In this document: piece by piece, positions 13,186 to 22,537 of the stretch
How positions within the stretch are numbered: position 1 is the first letter of the stretch
How the letters are laid out: each line of letters starts with the position of its first letter
From: a virus
Virus record (IMG/VR): IMGVR_UViG_3300047388_000216
Span: 1 to 39,603 of that record
Reading direction: 5' to 3' (one strand)
Length of the DNA stretch: 39,603 nt
The notes under the pieces: model-generated
The model's input: only the letters and a program-made list of their open reading frames with translations
Told to the model about the DNA's origin: nothing
Database searches by the model: none
Made by a program: the position numbers and the translations under genes

Positions 13186-14031
13186 CTAGTGCCCGGTGGC
13201 GATCAGGACGGTGACGATGATCCCGGCGGCGACGAGGATCAAGCCGAGGACGGCCAGGAGCTGCCCGTTGTCGAGGCGCCGTTCTGAGTGCGCGGCGCCG
13301 GTGGCCACCCCACCGGCCTCGAGGCGGACGAGCCGGTCTTTCAGGTCTGAGATCGTCGCCGCCTGGCTGGTGAGCGAGTTGGTGTTCTGCGCCGCGTTGG
13401 CGGCGATCGTCTCCTTCGTCGCCTGCTCGCTTTTGGTGATGGCGAGCGTGTTGGACTTGTTCTGCTCCGCCGCCGCTTCTTTCTGCGCCGCGAGGGCGGC
13501 GGTCAGCGCGAGCGCGTTAGAGGCGAACGTCCCCTCGATGGCACTGAACTTCTCCTGGCTCACATCCTGGACGTTGCGGATGTCAGCTTGGAGGACTTCC
13601 CGCAGCGCCTTCGTCGCCTTGTCCAGGTCGGAGGGGAACTGGCGGACGTTCTCGGCGAGCAGGTCGTTGGCCTTGTCCATGGCGTCAAGGCGGGCTTCGA
13701 GAAGTTCCCGCAGGTTCAGGACGGCGGCGGCCATCTCTGACCGGAGCAGCTCCCGGCCGCTCTGCAGTTCGGGGCCGAACCTGCCGATCCGCTCGGCGAG
13801 CAGTTCAGTCGCCTTGTCCATGCCGTCAAGGCGCTGCTCGATCAGTTCCCGCAGCCCGGCGACCCGCTCGGCGATCGTCCGGTTGAGCGAGGTCTCGGTC
13901 TCGCGGAGTTGCTGGGTGGTGAGGACAGTCGGGTCAGGCCGTGGCCGCCAGTCGTACTGCCGGGCGGAGGCCGCCTGGGCGGCCACCTCGTTGTCGGGCA
14001 CGTCCTGATCACCGCCGTTGCGGTCAGCCAT
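13186..14031 (-). CDS. coiled-coil protein with C-terminal membrane anchor, 281 aa
   Basis: Residues 35-240 are almost wholly helical with heptads. Two related segments, LRELIEQRLDGMDKATELL and LRELLEARLDAMDKANDLL, show an internal repeat. The end (LLAVLGLILVAAGIIVTVLI) is one membrane span. Such tail-anchored coiled-coil proteins are common after the tail genes of actinophages, where their role is unknown. Ideas are a membrane-bound lysis regulator or tail-associated fibre. It lies between the minor tail gene and the small membrane protein. Confidence 0.8.
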   Translation of the reverse strand: MADRNGGDQDVPDNEVAAQAASARQYDWRPRPDPTVLTTQQLRETETSLNRTIAERVAGLRELIEQRLDGMDKATELLAERIGRFGPELQSGRELLRSEMAAAVLNLRELLEARLDAMDKANDLLAENVRQFPSDLDKATKALREVLQADIRNVQDVSQEKFSAIEGTFASNALALTAALAAQKEAAAEQNKSNTLAITKSEQATKETIAANAAQNTNSLTSQAATISDLKDRLVRLEAGGVATGAAHSERRLDNGQLLAVLGLILVAAGIIVTVLIATGH

Positions 14032-14058
14032 CCCAGGTACCCCTGCTGCTTGGTGCGG

Positions 14059-15183
14059 TTATGCGGAGATCATCGGCTGTGTCGTCGGGGGTGGCGCGGG
14101 GGTCGGGAGGGTGGTGGCGAGCGCCGACAGCAGCGACGGCAGGTCGTTCGGCACCGACTGGAACGGCGTCACTGACAGCGTTTGTGCCCCGTCGTCATAC
14201 TCGACCCGGCCGACGGGGAACGTCACCGGCGGCGACGGCGACACTTCCCCGCCGTACGGGCCGTCGGCCAGCTGCAACTGGACGACCTCCCCCGCGACCT
14301 CACACCCCAGATCGACCGGCACACCGGTCATGGTCGTGTAGGAGCCGTAGCGGACGGTGAGCGGCCCCGCCCACGACGCGCCCTGGTACAGGGTGAGCGC
14401 CTGGGCGACGAACCCGGCCGCGGTCCCCGAGGAGATGGTGCCGGCCTGGGTGATGTCCCAGAACGCCTCCGTCCGCAGATGCTTGGCGATGGACGCGGCG
14501 TTGGTGGCGGTGGTGAGGGCGAACGTCGCGGCGGCGCCGGTGGTGGCGTTGTCGTCGGCGCTTTGGTATCTGCCGGTCAAGGCGTTGATGTACCCGGCGA
14601 GCGAGCGGGCGGCGGGGCTGCCGGCCATCAGGATCCGCGTCGGGGTGGTGGGGATCGGGAACACGGACAGCGTGTTGCGGCGCCCCACATGCCATGTGTA
14701 CGCACCAGGTCTTGTGACGAGGGTCAGGAAGTCGCTGATCGTCTGCGACCCGGAGTCCTGCTGCTCCGCCAGGTACAGCCCGGTCGAGGCGAACGACGGC
14801 TTGTTCCAGCGGAGGCCACGGGTGATGGCGGCGTCGATGGGGTTGTTCTGGTTCCACACCGTCCAGACGCTCAGGTAGTTGTCGCCGTAGTTCCCGGCGC
14901 CTTTGGCTGTCAGCGCCCACCCGCCGTCACCCGGCTGCGGCTCCCCCAGGATCCCCTCCCAGATCTTGCTGCCGCCCCGGTATGCCTCGAGGATGCGGCC
15001 GGGGTCGAACGCGGGATGCCGGTAGGAGGGGGGGATTTGGAGGGTGCAGGTGAGGGAGTCGTTGCCGCCGGGGAGCGTGTCGGAGTAGACGGCGGGAGTC
15101 ACATGTCCGAGGGTGCCGAGGGGGGTGAAGTTGGTGCCGTCGGGTGCCCTGGTGGCGACCTGCGTGACGTCATACGCGTACAT
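14059..15183 (-). CDS. minor tail protein (Gp37/tail-associated family), 374 aa
   Basis: The N-terminal half has motifs of actinophage minor tail proteins: GGNDSLTCTLQIP, RILEAYRGGSKIWEGILGEP and WALTAKGAGNYGDNYLSV. It would form part of the tail tip complex near the tail protein encoded upstream. The middle is mixed alpha/beta, and the end is Pro/Thr-rich. It follows the 1038-aa tail protein and two small genes in the usual tip-gene order. The assignment is by motif and place. Confidence 0.8.
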   Translation of the reverse strand: MYAYDVTQVATRAPDGTNFTPLGTLGHVTPAVYSDTLPGGNDSLTCTLQIPPSYRHPAFDPGRILEAYRGGSKIWEGILGEPQPGDGGWALTAKGAGNYGDNYLSVWTVWNQNNPIDAAITRGLRWNKPSFASTGLYLAEQQDSGSQTISDFLTLVTRPGAYTWHVGRRNTLSVFPIPTTPTRILMAGSPAARSLAGYINALTGRYQSADDNATTGAAATFALTTATNAASIAKHLRTEAFWDITQAGTISSGTAAGFVAQALTLYQGASWAGPLTVRYGSYTTMTGVPVDLGCEVAGEVVQLQLADGPYGGEVSPSPPVTFPVGRVEYDDGAQTLSVTPFQSVPNDLPSLLSALATTLPTPAPPPTTQPMISA

Positions 15184-15192
15184 GGTGGCCGT

Positions 15193-15513
15193 TCACTGCG
15201 GGATGACGCCCATGAGTTTCGCGGCGTTAAAGAAGAAGTTCGACGCGGCGGGCTGCGCCTGCTGGCCGTGGGCGACAGCCGACAGGTTCTGCAGGTCAGC
15301 GAACGAGGCGATGATCAGCCCCGCGTTGCTGGTGCCCTGCGGGTCACCGGCGGCGGTGAACATCGCTGCCAGGTTCGCCTGCCCGAACCCGCGGGACGTG
15401 TCGTTGAGCATCGTGTTCAGCCCGGAGCAGGCCGCGAGCGCCTGCGCCAGCGCAACGACGGCGTTGCCGCAGGCGCGGTTGATGTCCCCGGCCTGCGCTG
15501 ACAGTCCCGCCAT
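15193..15513 (-). CDS. tail-region hypothetical protein, 106 aa
   Basis: The product begins MAGLSAQAGDINRACGNAVV and is mostly helical with a small, Ala/Asn-rich composition. It lies in the tail tip gene set, so it is probably a virion or assembly component. No family is recognised. Confidence 0.65.
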   Translation of the reverse strand: MAGLSAQAGDINRACGNAVVALAQALAACSGLNTMLNDTSRGFGQANLAAMFTAAGDPQGTSNAGLIIASFADLQNLSAVAHGQQAQPAASNFFFNAAKLMGVIPQ

Positions 15514-15531
15514 GACAGTCCAGCCTCCCTG

Positions 15532-16017
15532 TCAGTTGATGACGACGTTGTTGTTGGACAGCTGCTGCCTGATCCAGTCGGCGCGGTCGGACGCGAGACT
15601 CAGCTGGTCGATGATGTCGTTGACGCGGGAGACGGTGTTGTCGGTGAACGACTGCGAGTACGACGCGGGTGAGCTGCCCTGGTGGGTGTTGGGTGTCCAG
15701 GCGAGGTCGGCGCGGCCCTGGCCGGATGGGTTGACCTTGCCGGTGGTGTTCAGTGTGCCGCCGATGGTGCCGCCGTTGGCTTGCAGGTTGACGGCGGGGG
15801 CGGTCGCGGCGACGTGCGTGTTGAGCCGGGACTCGACGTTGGCCGCCTTGGGGCTGGCTTTGGCGGTGACCATCCCGGCCATCGACGCGGAGGCGAGGAC
15901 GAACAGGCCGGTCAGTTTCAGCTTGTCCTTCCCGAGCTCGGACGCGGCGAGGTACACGGCTGCGCCAGCACCAGCGGCGAGCGCGGCCCTGGTCTGGCGG
16001 CGTGACAACAGGAACAC
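15532..16017 (-). CDS. tail-region hypothetical protein with N-terminal hydrophobic region, 161 aa
   Basis: GTG 16017 is chosen because AGGAGA lies eight bases upstream and the longer frame above it is low-complexity. The first 55 residues are hydrophobic and Ala-rich (LAAGAGAAVYLAASELG, LTGLFVLASASMAGMVTA), followed by a beta-rich middle (NLQANGGTIGGTLNTTGK) and a helical end. It lies directly after the large tail protein. The role is unknown; a membrane- or virion-associated tip protein is possible. Confidence 0.65.
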   Translation of the reverse strand: MFLLSRRQTRAALAAGAGAAVYLAASELGKDKLKLTGLFVLASASMAGMVTAKASPKAANVESRLNTHVAATAPAVNLQANGGTIGGTLNTTGKVNPSGQGRADLAWTPNTHQGSSPASYSQSFTDNTVSRVNDIIDQLSLASDRADWIRQQLSNNNVVIN

Positions 16018-16124
16018 AGACGGTCTCCTACACTGAGCGGGCGGCGTGGGGCGCGTGACCAGGCGGGAAGAATGCGGGCACTCCAGATGCCCCAACCGGC
16101 GATGCCGGCGCCCCCGCGCCGCAA

Positions 16125-19100
16125 CTAGGACAGGCGGGAATCCCGCCAACGGGGGTAGAAGGTGGCCGTGAGCCCTGGTGCTCCCGCGTCCGGCGAGTAG
16201 GCAAGGAGCCATCCGGCGCCAGCGGGGTCGATGACCAGCGGCCCACCGGTCAGGATCATGTCGTTCGCGTCCAGCACGCTCGTGGCCTGCGCCCGGTCAT
16301 AGTCGGAGGCGAGGACACGGCCCCAGTCCCGGTCGGTCGACGGTTCGTCCAAATAGTAATTGACGTGCCCGGTGCCGGAGATGTTGATCGCCGCGGTCTG
16401 CCCGCGGACGTCGATCGCGACGATGTCGAGCGCCCTGTCGCTTGCGTTGGTCGAGTTGACGGCGGCGGTGTAGAACGCGGCGGTGTTGTCCTGGGCATGA
16501 TCACGGCACGGGAGGGTCAGCTCCCCGATGACGACGAATCCGTTCGCGATCGGCGGCGACTCCGTTGACGGGGTGAGGGTGCGGGCGACCGACCGGCTGG
16601 TGGAGGGGCCACCCACATAGTCGTATTGGCGGAACGTGACTGTGACGACCCTGGAGGCGGAGGGGGTGTTGATGGTGGAGAAGAACACGATGATCGTGTA
16701 CGTCCCGTAGTACCTTGCGGGCAGGCCGGGGACGGGGGAGGCGATCGTGTATTCGCGGCCGTCGGGTGGGTCGAGGCCGGAGCCGGCGGGGATGAGCGGG
16801 TTCAGCGTCGGCGGCGCCAGGTAGCTCGGCGAGTGCGCCAGCAAAGTCTTGAAGGCGGCGAGCGGCGGCGTGTAGGTGATCGTGACCTTCCCGGCGGCGC
16901 CGGCGGCGCCGGAGACGGAGCCGCCGATGGAGAACGACCCGCCACCGGGCACGACCCCGGCGTTGTTTCCGCCGGCCGCGCCACCAGCGCCGCCGCTGAT
17001 ACCCCCGGATGGTGCGGTCGCACCGGCCTGCCCGGCGGCGTTCACACCCGCCAGGGCGTCACCGGCTGAGGAACCGGCACCGCCGCCGGTGGTGGACGCG
17101 GTGAACCCGTTGCCGCCGTTGAACGTCGTCCCACCCGCCGGCACCACCGACGCGCTGGCCAGGCCCCCGCTGGCACCCGTGGCCGTGTTCACCGGGACAC
17201 TTTTCCCGCCGTCGGCGATGAACGCCGTCCCGTCGAACGTGGACGCGCCGCCGTCGGTCAAAGCGCCGGTGTTGAATGCCTGGATTTCGATCGCGGCCAT
17301 CGTCCACGTCTGGCTTGGGGCGGTCAGCCCGACCGTCACCGCCCCGGCGGTCGCCTGCGTCTGCCACGCGAAGTAGCCGGTGCAGTCACCGGCGGTCCAG
17401 TACTGCTCCTCGGTGGGGGTGCCCCGGTAGGTGCGGGCGCCGGTGCCCTGGTCGAAGTCGCCGTTCACCCAGGAAATCACGCTGTTGTTCGCGATCGTCG
17501 TCTCCACCGCGGACGGGGCGCCGGAGCCGGTCGCGTTGATCACCGCCGGGGACCCGGCGAGTTTCGCCCCGGACCACCGTTCCACGACGAACGCGTGGTT
17601 CTGCTGGCTGGCGGCGACGGTCAGGGAGATCGTCATCGCTGTTGGGGAGCCGCCTACGGTCGCGGTCCAGATGTCGGCGCGGCAGTGGGAGGTGACGTTC
17701 TGGTCAACCCTGTTGGTGAACGTCAAACCACCACCCGTGGGGGTGCCGAACGTCTGCGACCGTTCCGAGTTGAGCGCCTTGACCACGATGAGCTCGCCCG
17801 CCGTGGGGGTGAACGACGGTGTGACCAGCGTGTTGTAGTTCCACGCATCCTCATGATCGAAATAGCTGGCGACCAATGTGGGGAACCCGCCGGAACCGCC
17901 CGCGGCGCCGATGTAGCCGGAGAGAACCGTGCCGGGCACCAGCGGATACGTGGCGTGGGTGGCGCCAGCACCGCCGCCAGCACCCCCACCGGCACCTGCC
18001 GTGGTCCGGTCGCCGCCTTTCCCGGTGGCGCCCTTAACCGACACCGCGCCCACCGTGACACCCGCCGGCACCGGCCACGTGAACGGCCCCGCCGTGCTGA
18101 ACGTCACCGTCGCCGGCGTCGTGATAGGCGGCGACTGGAACTGGGTCGACATCGGCGCCCGCGCCGTCCCGCGGGGCGGGATCTGATAGAGGGTGCCCCT
18201 GATCGCGGCGATCGGGTTCTGCGCCGACGCGATGGCCGTCAAACCGTTCAGGTACGCCGCGCTGTCGAGCTCGAGGGCGCCGTCGCGGTCGACGAACCGC
18301 CACGCGTGGATGCTGTAGGAGTTGAGGTGGGTGTAGTCGAACGTGGCGGAGGTGGGGATGGGGAACGTGACCTGTGTCCACGTCGGGGACAGTGTGTTGT
18401 TCGACGCGACGCAGTACGCGACGCCGCCGGTTGACAGGGTGTGCGCCGCGTTGTCGGTGAGGGTGACGGCGAAGGTGACGTTCCCGGCGTGCCACGACTT
18501 GTAGTTGCTGGTGCCGAGGCCGAACTGAAACGTCAGGTTCGGCAGGCCGGTGATGTCCAGCGGCGCGGCGAGCGTATGCGTATAGAACGGACCGGAGTCC
18601 CGGTCGGTAACAGGCTGATTCCAGAATGCGGAGAACGAGTCGGCGACATGCTGGCTGGACTGCGTCCACCACCCGGCGGTCGTCTGCGTCGTCGTGGACA
18701 CCGTCGAGTAGTCGTCGATGCGGACCGGGTTCGCCGGCGTGGGGAACGACGACGGCGTGGGGAACACCAAAGTGGTCTGCGTGTCCGACCGGCCGAACGG
18801 CAACGCCGGGAACGTGATCGTCAGCTGCGAGACGAGGCTGTCCTCGAGGACCAGGTCACGGTTGACGACAGCGGTCGCCCGGAAACAGTCGAAGATCATC
18901 GGCAGCGCCGTGCCCGTCCCCGGGTCCGGCGTCCACGTCAGCCGCCACGTGTCGGCGTCCACCAGCTGCTGCAGCAGCTCCCGCGCGCCGTCCATGATGG
19001 GCCGCGACGGGCCCCGGATCTGGATCGGGAGCGAGATGGTGCGGTTGTCTGCGCGGCGCCCCACGGGAATCGATCCGTCCCTCAGCAAGCTAGCCACGAT

Positions 19101-19241
19101 TTCCGTCTGGGGCTGCGGTGCGCCGAAGTCGAAACCGACGAGGGTGATCTGCGCCCCCGGGCACAGCGGGTGCTGCGAGATGACACCGCCGCCGAGGAGC
19201 TCAACGACGTCAGCGAGGATCAGGCTGTCGGCTGCGCTCAC
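16125..19241 (-). CDS. large distal tail / fibre protein, 1038 aa
   Basis: Residues 1-165 have the look of a distal-tail (Dit-like) domain (CPGAQITLVGFDFG, SLPIQIRGPS, LVDADTWRLTWTPD). A galactose-binding-like beta domain follows (to about 330), then a long glycine-rich domain (GAGGGAGGGAGATHATYPLV, later ISGGAGGAAGGNNAG). A beta-sandwich of about 190 residues is inserted in the glycine-rich domain. The end is again beta-rich. It would link tail tube to receptor-binding parts. The GTG start overlaps the tape measure stop (GTGA). Confidence 0.85.
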   Translation of the reverse strand: MSAADSLILADVVELLGGGVISQHPLCPGAQITLVGFDFGAPQPQTEIVASLLRDGSIPVGRRADNRTISLPIQIRGPSRPIMDGARELLQQLVDADTWRLTWTPDPGTGTALPMIFDCFRATAVVNRDLVLEDSLVSQLTITFPALPFGRSDTQTTLVFPTPSSFPTPANPVRIDDYSTVSTTTQTTAGWWTQSSQHVADSFSAFWNQPVTDRDSGPFYTHTLAAPLDITGLPNLTFQFGLGTSNYKSWHAGNVTFAVTLTDNAAHTLSTGGVAYCVASNNTLSPTWTQVTFPIPTSATFDYTHLNSYSIHAWRFVDRDGALELDSAAYLNGLTAIASAQNPIAAIRGTLYQIPPRGTARAPMSTQFQSPPITTPATVTFSTAGPFTWPVPAGVTVGAVSVKGATGKGGDRTTAGAGGGAGGGAGATHATYPLVPGTVLSGYIGAAGGSGGFPTLVASYFDHEDAWNYNTLVTPSFTPTAGELIVVKALNSERSQTFGTPTGGGLTFTNRVDQNVTSHCRADIWTATVGGSPTAMTISLTVAASQQNHAFVVERWSGAKLAGSPAVINATGSGAPSAVETTIANNSVISWVNGDFDQGTGARTYRGTPTEEQYWTAGDCTGYFAWQTQATAGAVTVGLTAPSQTWTMAAIEIQAFNTGALTDGGASTFDGTAFIADGGKSVPVNTATGASGGLASASVVPAGGTTFNGGNGFTASTTGGGAGSSAGDALAGVNAAGQAGATAPSGGISGGAGGAAGGNNAGVVPGGGSFSIGGSVSGAAGAAGKVTITYTPPLAAFKTLLAHSPSYLAPPTLNPLIPAGSGLDPPDGREYTIASPVPGLPARYYGTYTIIVFFSTINTPSASRVVTVTFRQYDYVGGPSTSRSVARTLTPSTESPPIANGFVVIGELTLPCRDHAQDNTAAFYTAAVNSTNASDRALDIVAIDVRGQTAAINISGTGHVNYYLDEPSTDRDWGRVLASDYDRAQATSVLDANDMILTGGPLVIDPAGAGWLLAYSPDAGAPGLTATFYPRWRDSRLS

Positions 19242-22200
19242 CGGGGCACCATGCCGTTGAGCGCCCTGCCCAGGCCGACCGACGTAGCGGCGGGGGCGGC
19301 CCGGACGGCAGCGACGACCTCGCGGCGCATCGCCCGCACCTCCGCGAGCAGCGCCGTCATCTCAGCCCCGGAGATCACATGCTCCGGCCCGTTCTCCGCC
19401 AGCGCGTAACCCTGCCCGCTGCGCCCGTACCCCAGCACCGGCTCCCGGAGCACCCCGCCGCCGCCCATCTTCTTGAACCCGGCAGGCGGGACACCGGTCC
19501 ACATCAGCGGCGCGAACCGCAAGTTCTCCCACTGCGGGCCCATCCCGCCGCCCTGGCTGATGACGTGTCCGGCGTCGGCGACGATCGCGACATGCCCCGG
19601 CGGCGGCCCACCAGCCGGCGAGTTGTAAAACGCCAGGCCGCCGGGCACCGGCGCAGACCGCCGCACCCACGCGCCCTGCGCCTCCGACGTCCGCGGCGCG
19701 CTGATCCCGTGCCGGCTGTAGATCGTCTGGACGAACCCGCTGCAGTCCGCGCCACCCGGGACGGCGGTGCCGCCCCACACATACGGGATCTTGTACAGGT
19801 ACTGCTTGGCGTCCCTGACGATCGCGCTGCTCGACCCGGCCGCCGCTGCCGCCTTGAACTCCTTCATCACCTCGGCGGCCATCAGTTTGGCCTCGCCGGC
19901 GGTCATCGTCGTCTGCCGCTTACCGGTCTCGGTGTACATGGTTCCCGCACCGGCGACCTGGCCGACGAGCCCGCCAGCGGCGTACCTGACTATCGCCCGG
20001 CCGGCGTTGATCGCGTCCATCGCCTTGACGCCGTACTTGGCGACAGCGGCGGCCTTCTGCACGTATTCGCCGTGGCTGAGGAGGGCAAGGTTCGCGTCGG
20101 CGGTGGGGCCGCCGCGGCCGCGGACCATCCCGCCGGAGGCGAGCGGGTGAATGAAGAGGTTGGCCTTCACGTTCGGGAACGTCGAGGTGATCGCCACGCC
20201 GCCGTGGCCAGAGCCGGTGACGGTGACGTTGGTGTTGTGGTTCTTCGGGATGTTGCCGATCGCCGTGGTCAGCCTGTTGACCAGGGTTTTGGCCTGATCC
20301 GACGTCAGCCCCGACGACCTGAGGTCGGAGATAAGCTTCGACCGCGACGAGCGGGCCGCGTCGGAGTCGGTGCCGTTCTTACGGACCGCCGTGGTGTAGT
20401 TCTGCAGGTCGGTCTTGCCCTGCTGGGAGTTGCGGAACGCGTCACCAATGTCGGTGACCAGCCGCCGCCGCGCCGCCCGCGCGGCATCCGAGTTGACCCC
20501 GTTGTCCCTGACCGCTGTGGTGTAACGGTTCACGTCCGTACGGGCGGTCCCCGCGTTCACCCCGGCCTGCACCAGATCGGCGATCAGGTTCTTCCGCTGG
20601 GTGGTCGCCGCCTGCGACCCGATCCCGTTGTCCTTGATCGCCTGCGTGTAGTTCCCGAGCGCCCGGTCAGCGCCCCGGGCGCCGGTCTCCTGCCGGGTGA
20701 AATCGGCGGTGACAGCGGCTGTGGCCTTCTTAGAGTCGGCGGTGAGCGCGGCCGACCAGCGGCTCGACGAGGAGGTGATGGCACCCCGGACGTTATCGAC
20801 GATGTGCTCGACGTCATGCCCGAAGCTGGTCCAGCTGTTGAGAGCGCCCTTCCCCTTATCGGTGCCGAACGGGTTGTCCCACCAGTTCTTCCCTTTGCCG
20901 CTGGAGATGTCCTGGAGGGTGGGCTTGACGATCAGTTCGGTCACGGCGACCGCGACACCGCCCCGGATGATCCACTTCAGGCCGGTGCCGCGGGCCAGCC
21001 ATCCGAGGACGCCACCCTTCGCGGCGGCTCCCGCAGCGCCAGCCGCACCTCCAGCCGCGCCCTCACCGGCGGCGACGGCACCGCCGCCAGCCATCGCAGC
21101 CCTGATCTCCGCCGCGGCCGCCGCGCCGCCGGTGCGCATCGCGGCTTCCATTTCGCCGGCGGCAGTCGCACCGCCGAGGGTCAGGGTGCCGCCGGACAGC
21201 AGCTTCGAGCCGAACCCCACCAGTTTGAGCCCGGCCTTGATCACACCCAGTTTCGACAGCAGCAGCAGCGCCCCAGCGGCTTCAGTGAGTTCCCGCTGCC
21301 AGTTCGGCGGCAGCTTCGCAACCAGGTTCAGGAAACTGCCGAGGGCCTGCAGTTCCAGCGTCCCGACCGTCGTCGCGCCCTTGAAAATGCCGGGCAGGAT
21401 CGTCCCCAGATCCTTCAGGATGCCCTTGACCACCGGGCCCTCGTCGTGGAGGAACTGCATGAACCCCTGCACATCGGCGCGGGCCTTCGCCGACTTGCTC
21501 CACGTGAGGAACCCGTCACCGATCCCCGACAGCCACGGCCCGAACGCGCTGAAGTTCGCCCCGCTGGCAGCGAGATCCTTCCCCAGATTGAAGACGCCCT
21601 TGGCGATGTCGCCGATGAACTGCCCGATGCGGAAAAGCTGCTGCGCGGCGAAGTTCCCGAACGCCGCCGCCAGCTCCCTGATCCGCTGGGCGTGCACCGG
21701 GTCCTTGAAGTAGGTGTTGAGCGTGATCCCCCACAGAGTGAACGCGTCAGCGACCGGCTTGATCAGCGGCTTGAGGAACTTCAGCCCCTCCGTCAGCACC
21801 GGCAGCCACACATTCAGGGTGGGCACCGTGATCGCCTGGCTGATCGACTTCCACTTCTGCTGGAACGTCTGATACTGGTCGATCAGGTCCAGGTAGCCCT
21901 TCGACCAGCCTGCCTTCAGCGCGGCGATCGCCTGCTCGGCCGCCTTCTTCTGCGCCGGTGTGGTGGCCTTGAGCAGGGCCACGTTCAGCGTCTGCAGCTT
22001 CTGCAGATCCTTGCTGGCGCCTGACAGGACGGTCGTCGCCATCAGGCCGAACCCGGCCGACGCGAGCGCCGCGGCGCCGAAGCTGACACCGATCGCGCCG
22101 ACCCCGGCGGCGACCTGCGCGGCGAGGGGGATCAGCGCCGGCGACAGCGCCAGCGCCGACCCGATCGCCGACGGCTGCAGGAACGACATCTTCGACAGCT

Positions 22201-22534
22201 TGCTCAGGGCGCTGTCGTCAACGTGGATCTTGGTGCGCTGGGCGTTCAGCTTGTCCATCCGCAGCTGCAGCCGCTCGGCCTGGATCCGCGCCGCCCTGAT
22301 CTGGTCGTCGTTCATGTGCGTCGTGGTGACGCGCTTGTCCAGCTTGTCCAGCTTCAGGCCGATGTCGTCATAGGCGAGCTTGAACTGCCTGTCATCGAGG
22401 CCGAGCTTCGGCGTCGCTTTCTTGCCGTCAAGCTTGTTCAGGTCCTCGTTCAGCTTGTCAGCGCTGGCAGCGATCTTGGCAAAGGCGGCCGACGCATCGT
22501 CAGTCGCCCGCACCACGTACTGGAGAGTCGCCAC
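19238..22534 (-). CDS. tape measure protein with NlpC/P60 peptidase domain, 1098 aa
   Basis: The N-terminal 120 residues are coiled coil (KLNEDLNKLDGKKATPK). Hydrophobic segments follow (ALALSPALIPLAAQVAAGVG), typical of tape measures. Residues about 625-755 hold three related 38-residue repeats. The C-terminal part is an NlpC/P60 domain with Cys931 (GGADCSGFV), His981 (GHVAIV) and a third polar residue near 990, which would cut cell-wall peptides during DNA entry. The length suggests a tail of roughly 160 nm. The GTG start follows the chaperone stop by three bases. Confidence 0.92.
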   Translation of the reverse strand: MATLQYVVRATDDASAAFAKIAASADKLNEDLNKLDGKKATPKLGLDDRQFKLAYDDIGLKLDKLDKRVTTTHMNDDQIRAARIQAERLQLRMDKLNAQRTKIHVDDSALSKLSKMSFLQPSAIGSALALSPALIPLAAQVAAGVGAIGVSFGAAALASAGFGLMATTVLSGASKDLQKLQTLNVALLKATTPAQKKAAEQAIAALKAGWSKGYLDLIDQYQTFQQKWKSISQAITVPTLNVWLPVLTEGLKFLKPLIKPVADAFTLWGITLNTYFKDPVHAQRIRELAAAFGNFAAQQLFRIGQFIGDIAKGVFNLGKDLAASGANFSAFGPWLSGIGDGFLTWSKSAKARADVQGFMQFLHDEGPVVKGILKDLGTILPGIFKGATTVGTLELQALGSFLNLVAKLPPNWQRELTEAAGALLLLSKLGVIKAGLKLVGFGSKLLSGGTLTLGGATAAGEMEAAMRTGGAAAAAEIRAAMAGGGAVAAGEGAAGGAAGAAGAAAKGGVLGWLARGTGLKWIIRGGVAVAVTELIVKPTLQDISSGKGKNWWDNPFGTDKGKGALNSWTSFGHDVEHIVDNVRGAITSSSSRWSAALTADSKKATAAVTADFTRQETGARGADRALGNYTQAIKDNGIGSQAATTQRKNLIADLVQAGVNAGTARTDVNRYTTAVRDNGVNSDAARAARRRLVTDIGDAFRNSQQGKTDLQNYTTAVRKNGTDSDAARSSRSKLISDLRSSGLTSDQAKTLVNRLTTAIGNIPKNHNTNVTVTGSGHGGVAITSTFPNVKANLFIHPLASGGMVRGRGGPTADANLALLSHGEYVQKAAAVAKYGVKAMDAINAGRAIVRYAAGGLVGQVAGAGTMYTETGKRQTTMTAGEAKLMAAEVMKEFKAAAAAGSSSAIVRDAKQYLYKIPYVWGGTAVPGGADCSGFVQTIYSRHGISAPRTSEAQGAWVRRSAPVPGGLAFYNSPAGGPPPGHVAIVADAGHVISQGGGMGPQWENLRFAPLMWTGVPPAGFKKMGGGGVLREPVLGYGRSGQGYALAENGPEHVISGAEMTALLAEVRAMRREVVAAVRAAPAATSVGLGRALNGMVPR

Positions 22535-22537
22535 AGC

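Noticed and set aside
13085-13287. Plus-strand basic peptide beginning MGWFDRGMWRPKIRQRQWLR
   Set aside because: The first 30 residues look plausible and fill the gap 13075-13185, but the frame then runs antisense into the coiled-coil gene and the ribosome site is weak. Not supported without homologues.
14182-15501. 439-codon plus-strand open frame
   Set aside because: It is antisense to the minor tail protein and the 106-aa gene, with a Gly/Arg/Val-rich composition typical of a shadow frame.
16018-16124. Terminator after the large tail gene
   Set aside because: Only a 5-bp stem (CCGGC/GCCGG) is visible in the 107-base gap, too weak to call.
19379-22024. 881-codon plus-strand open frame
   Set aside because: It lies wholly antisense to the tape measure gene, has Arg/Gly/Pro-rich shadow composition and no ribosome site. 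GC-rich genes give long open antisense frames.
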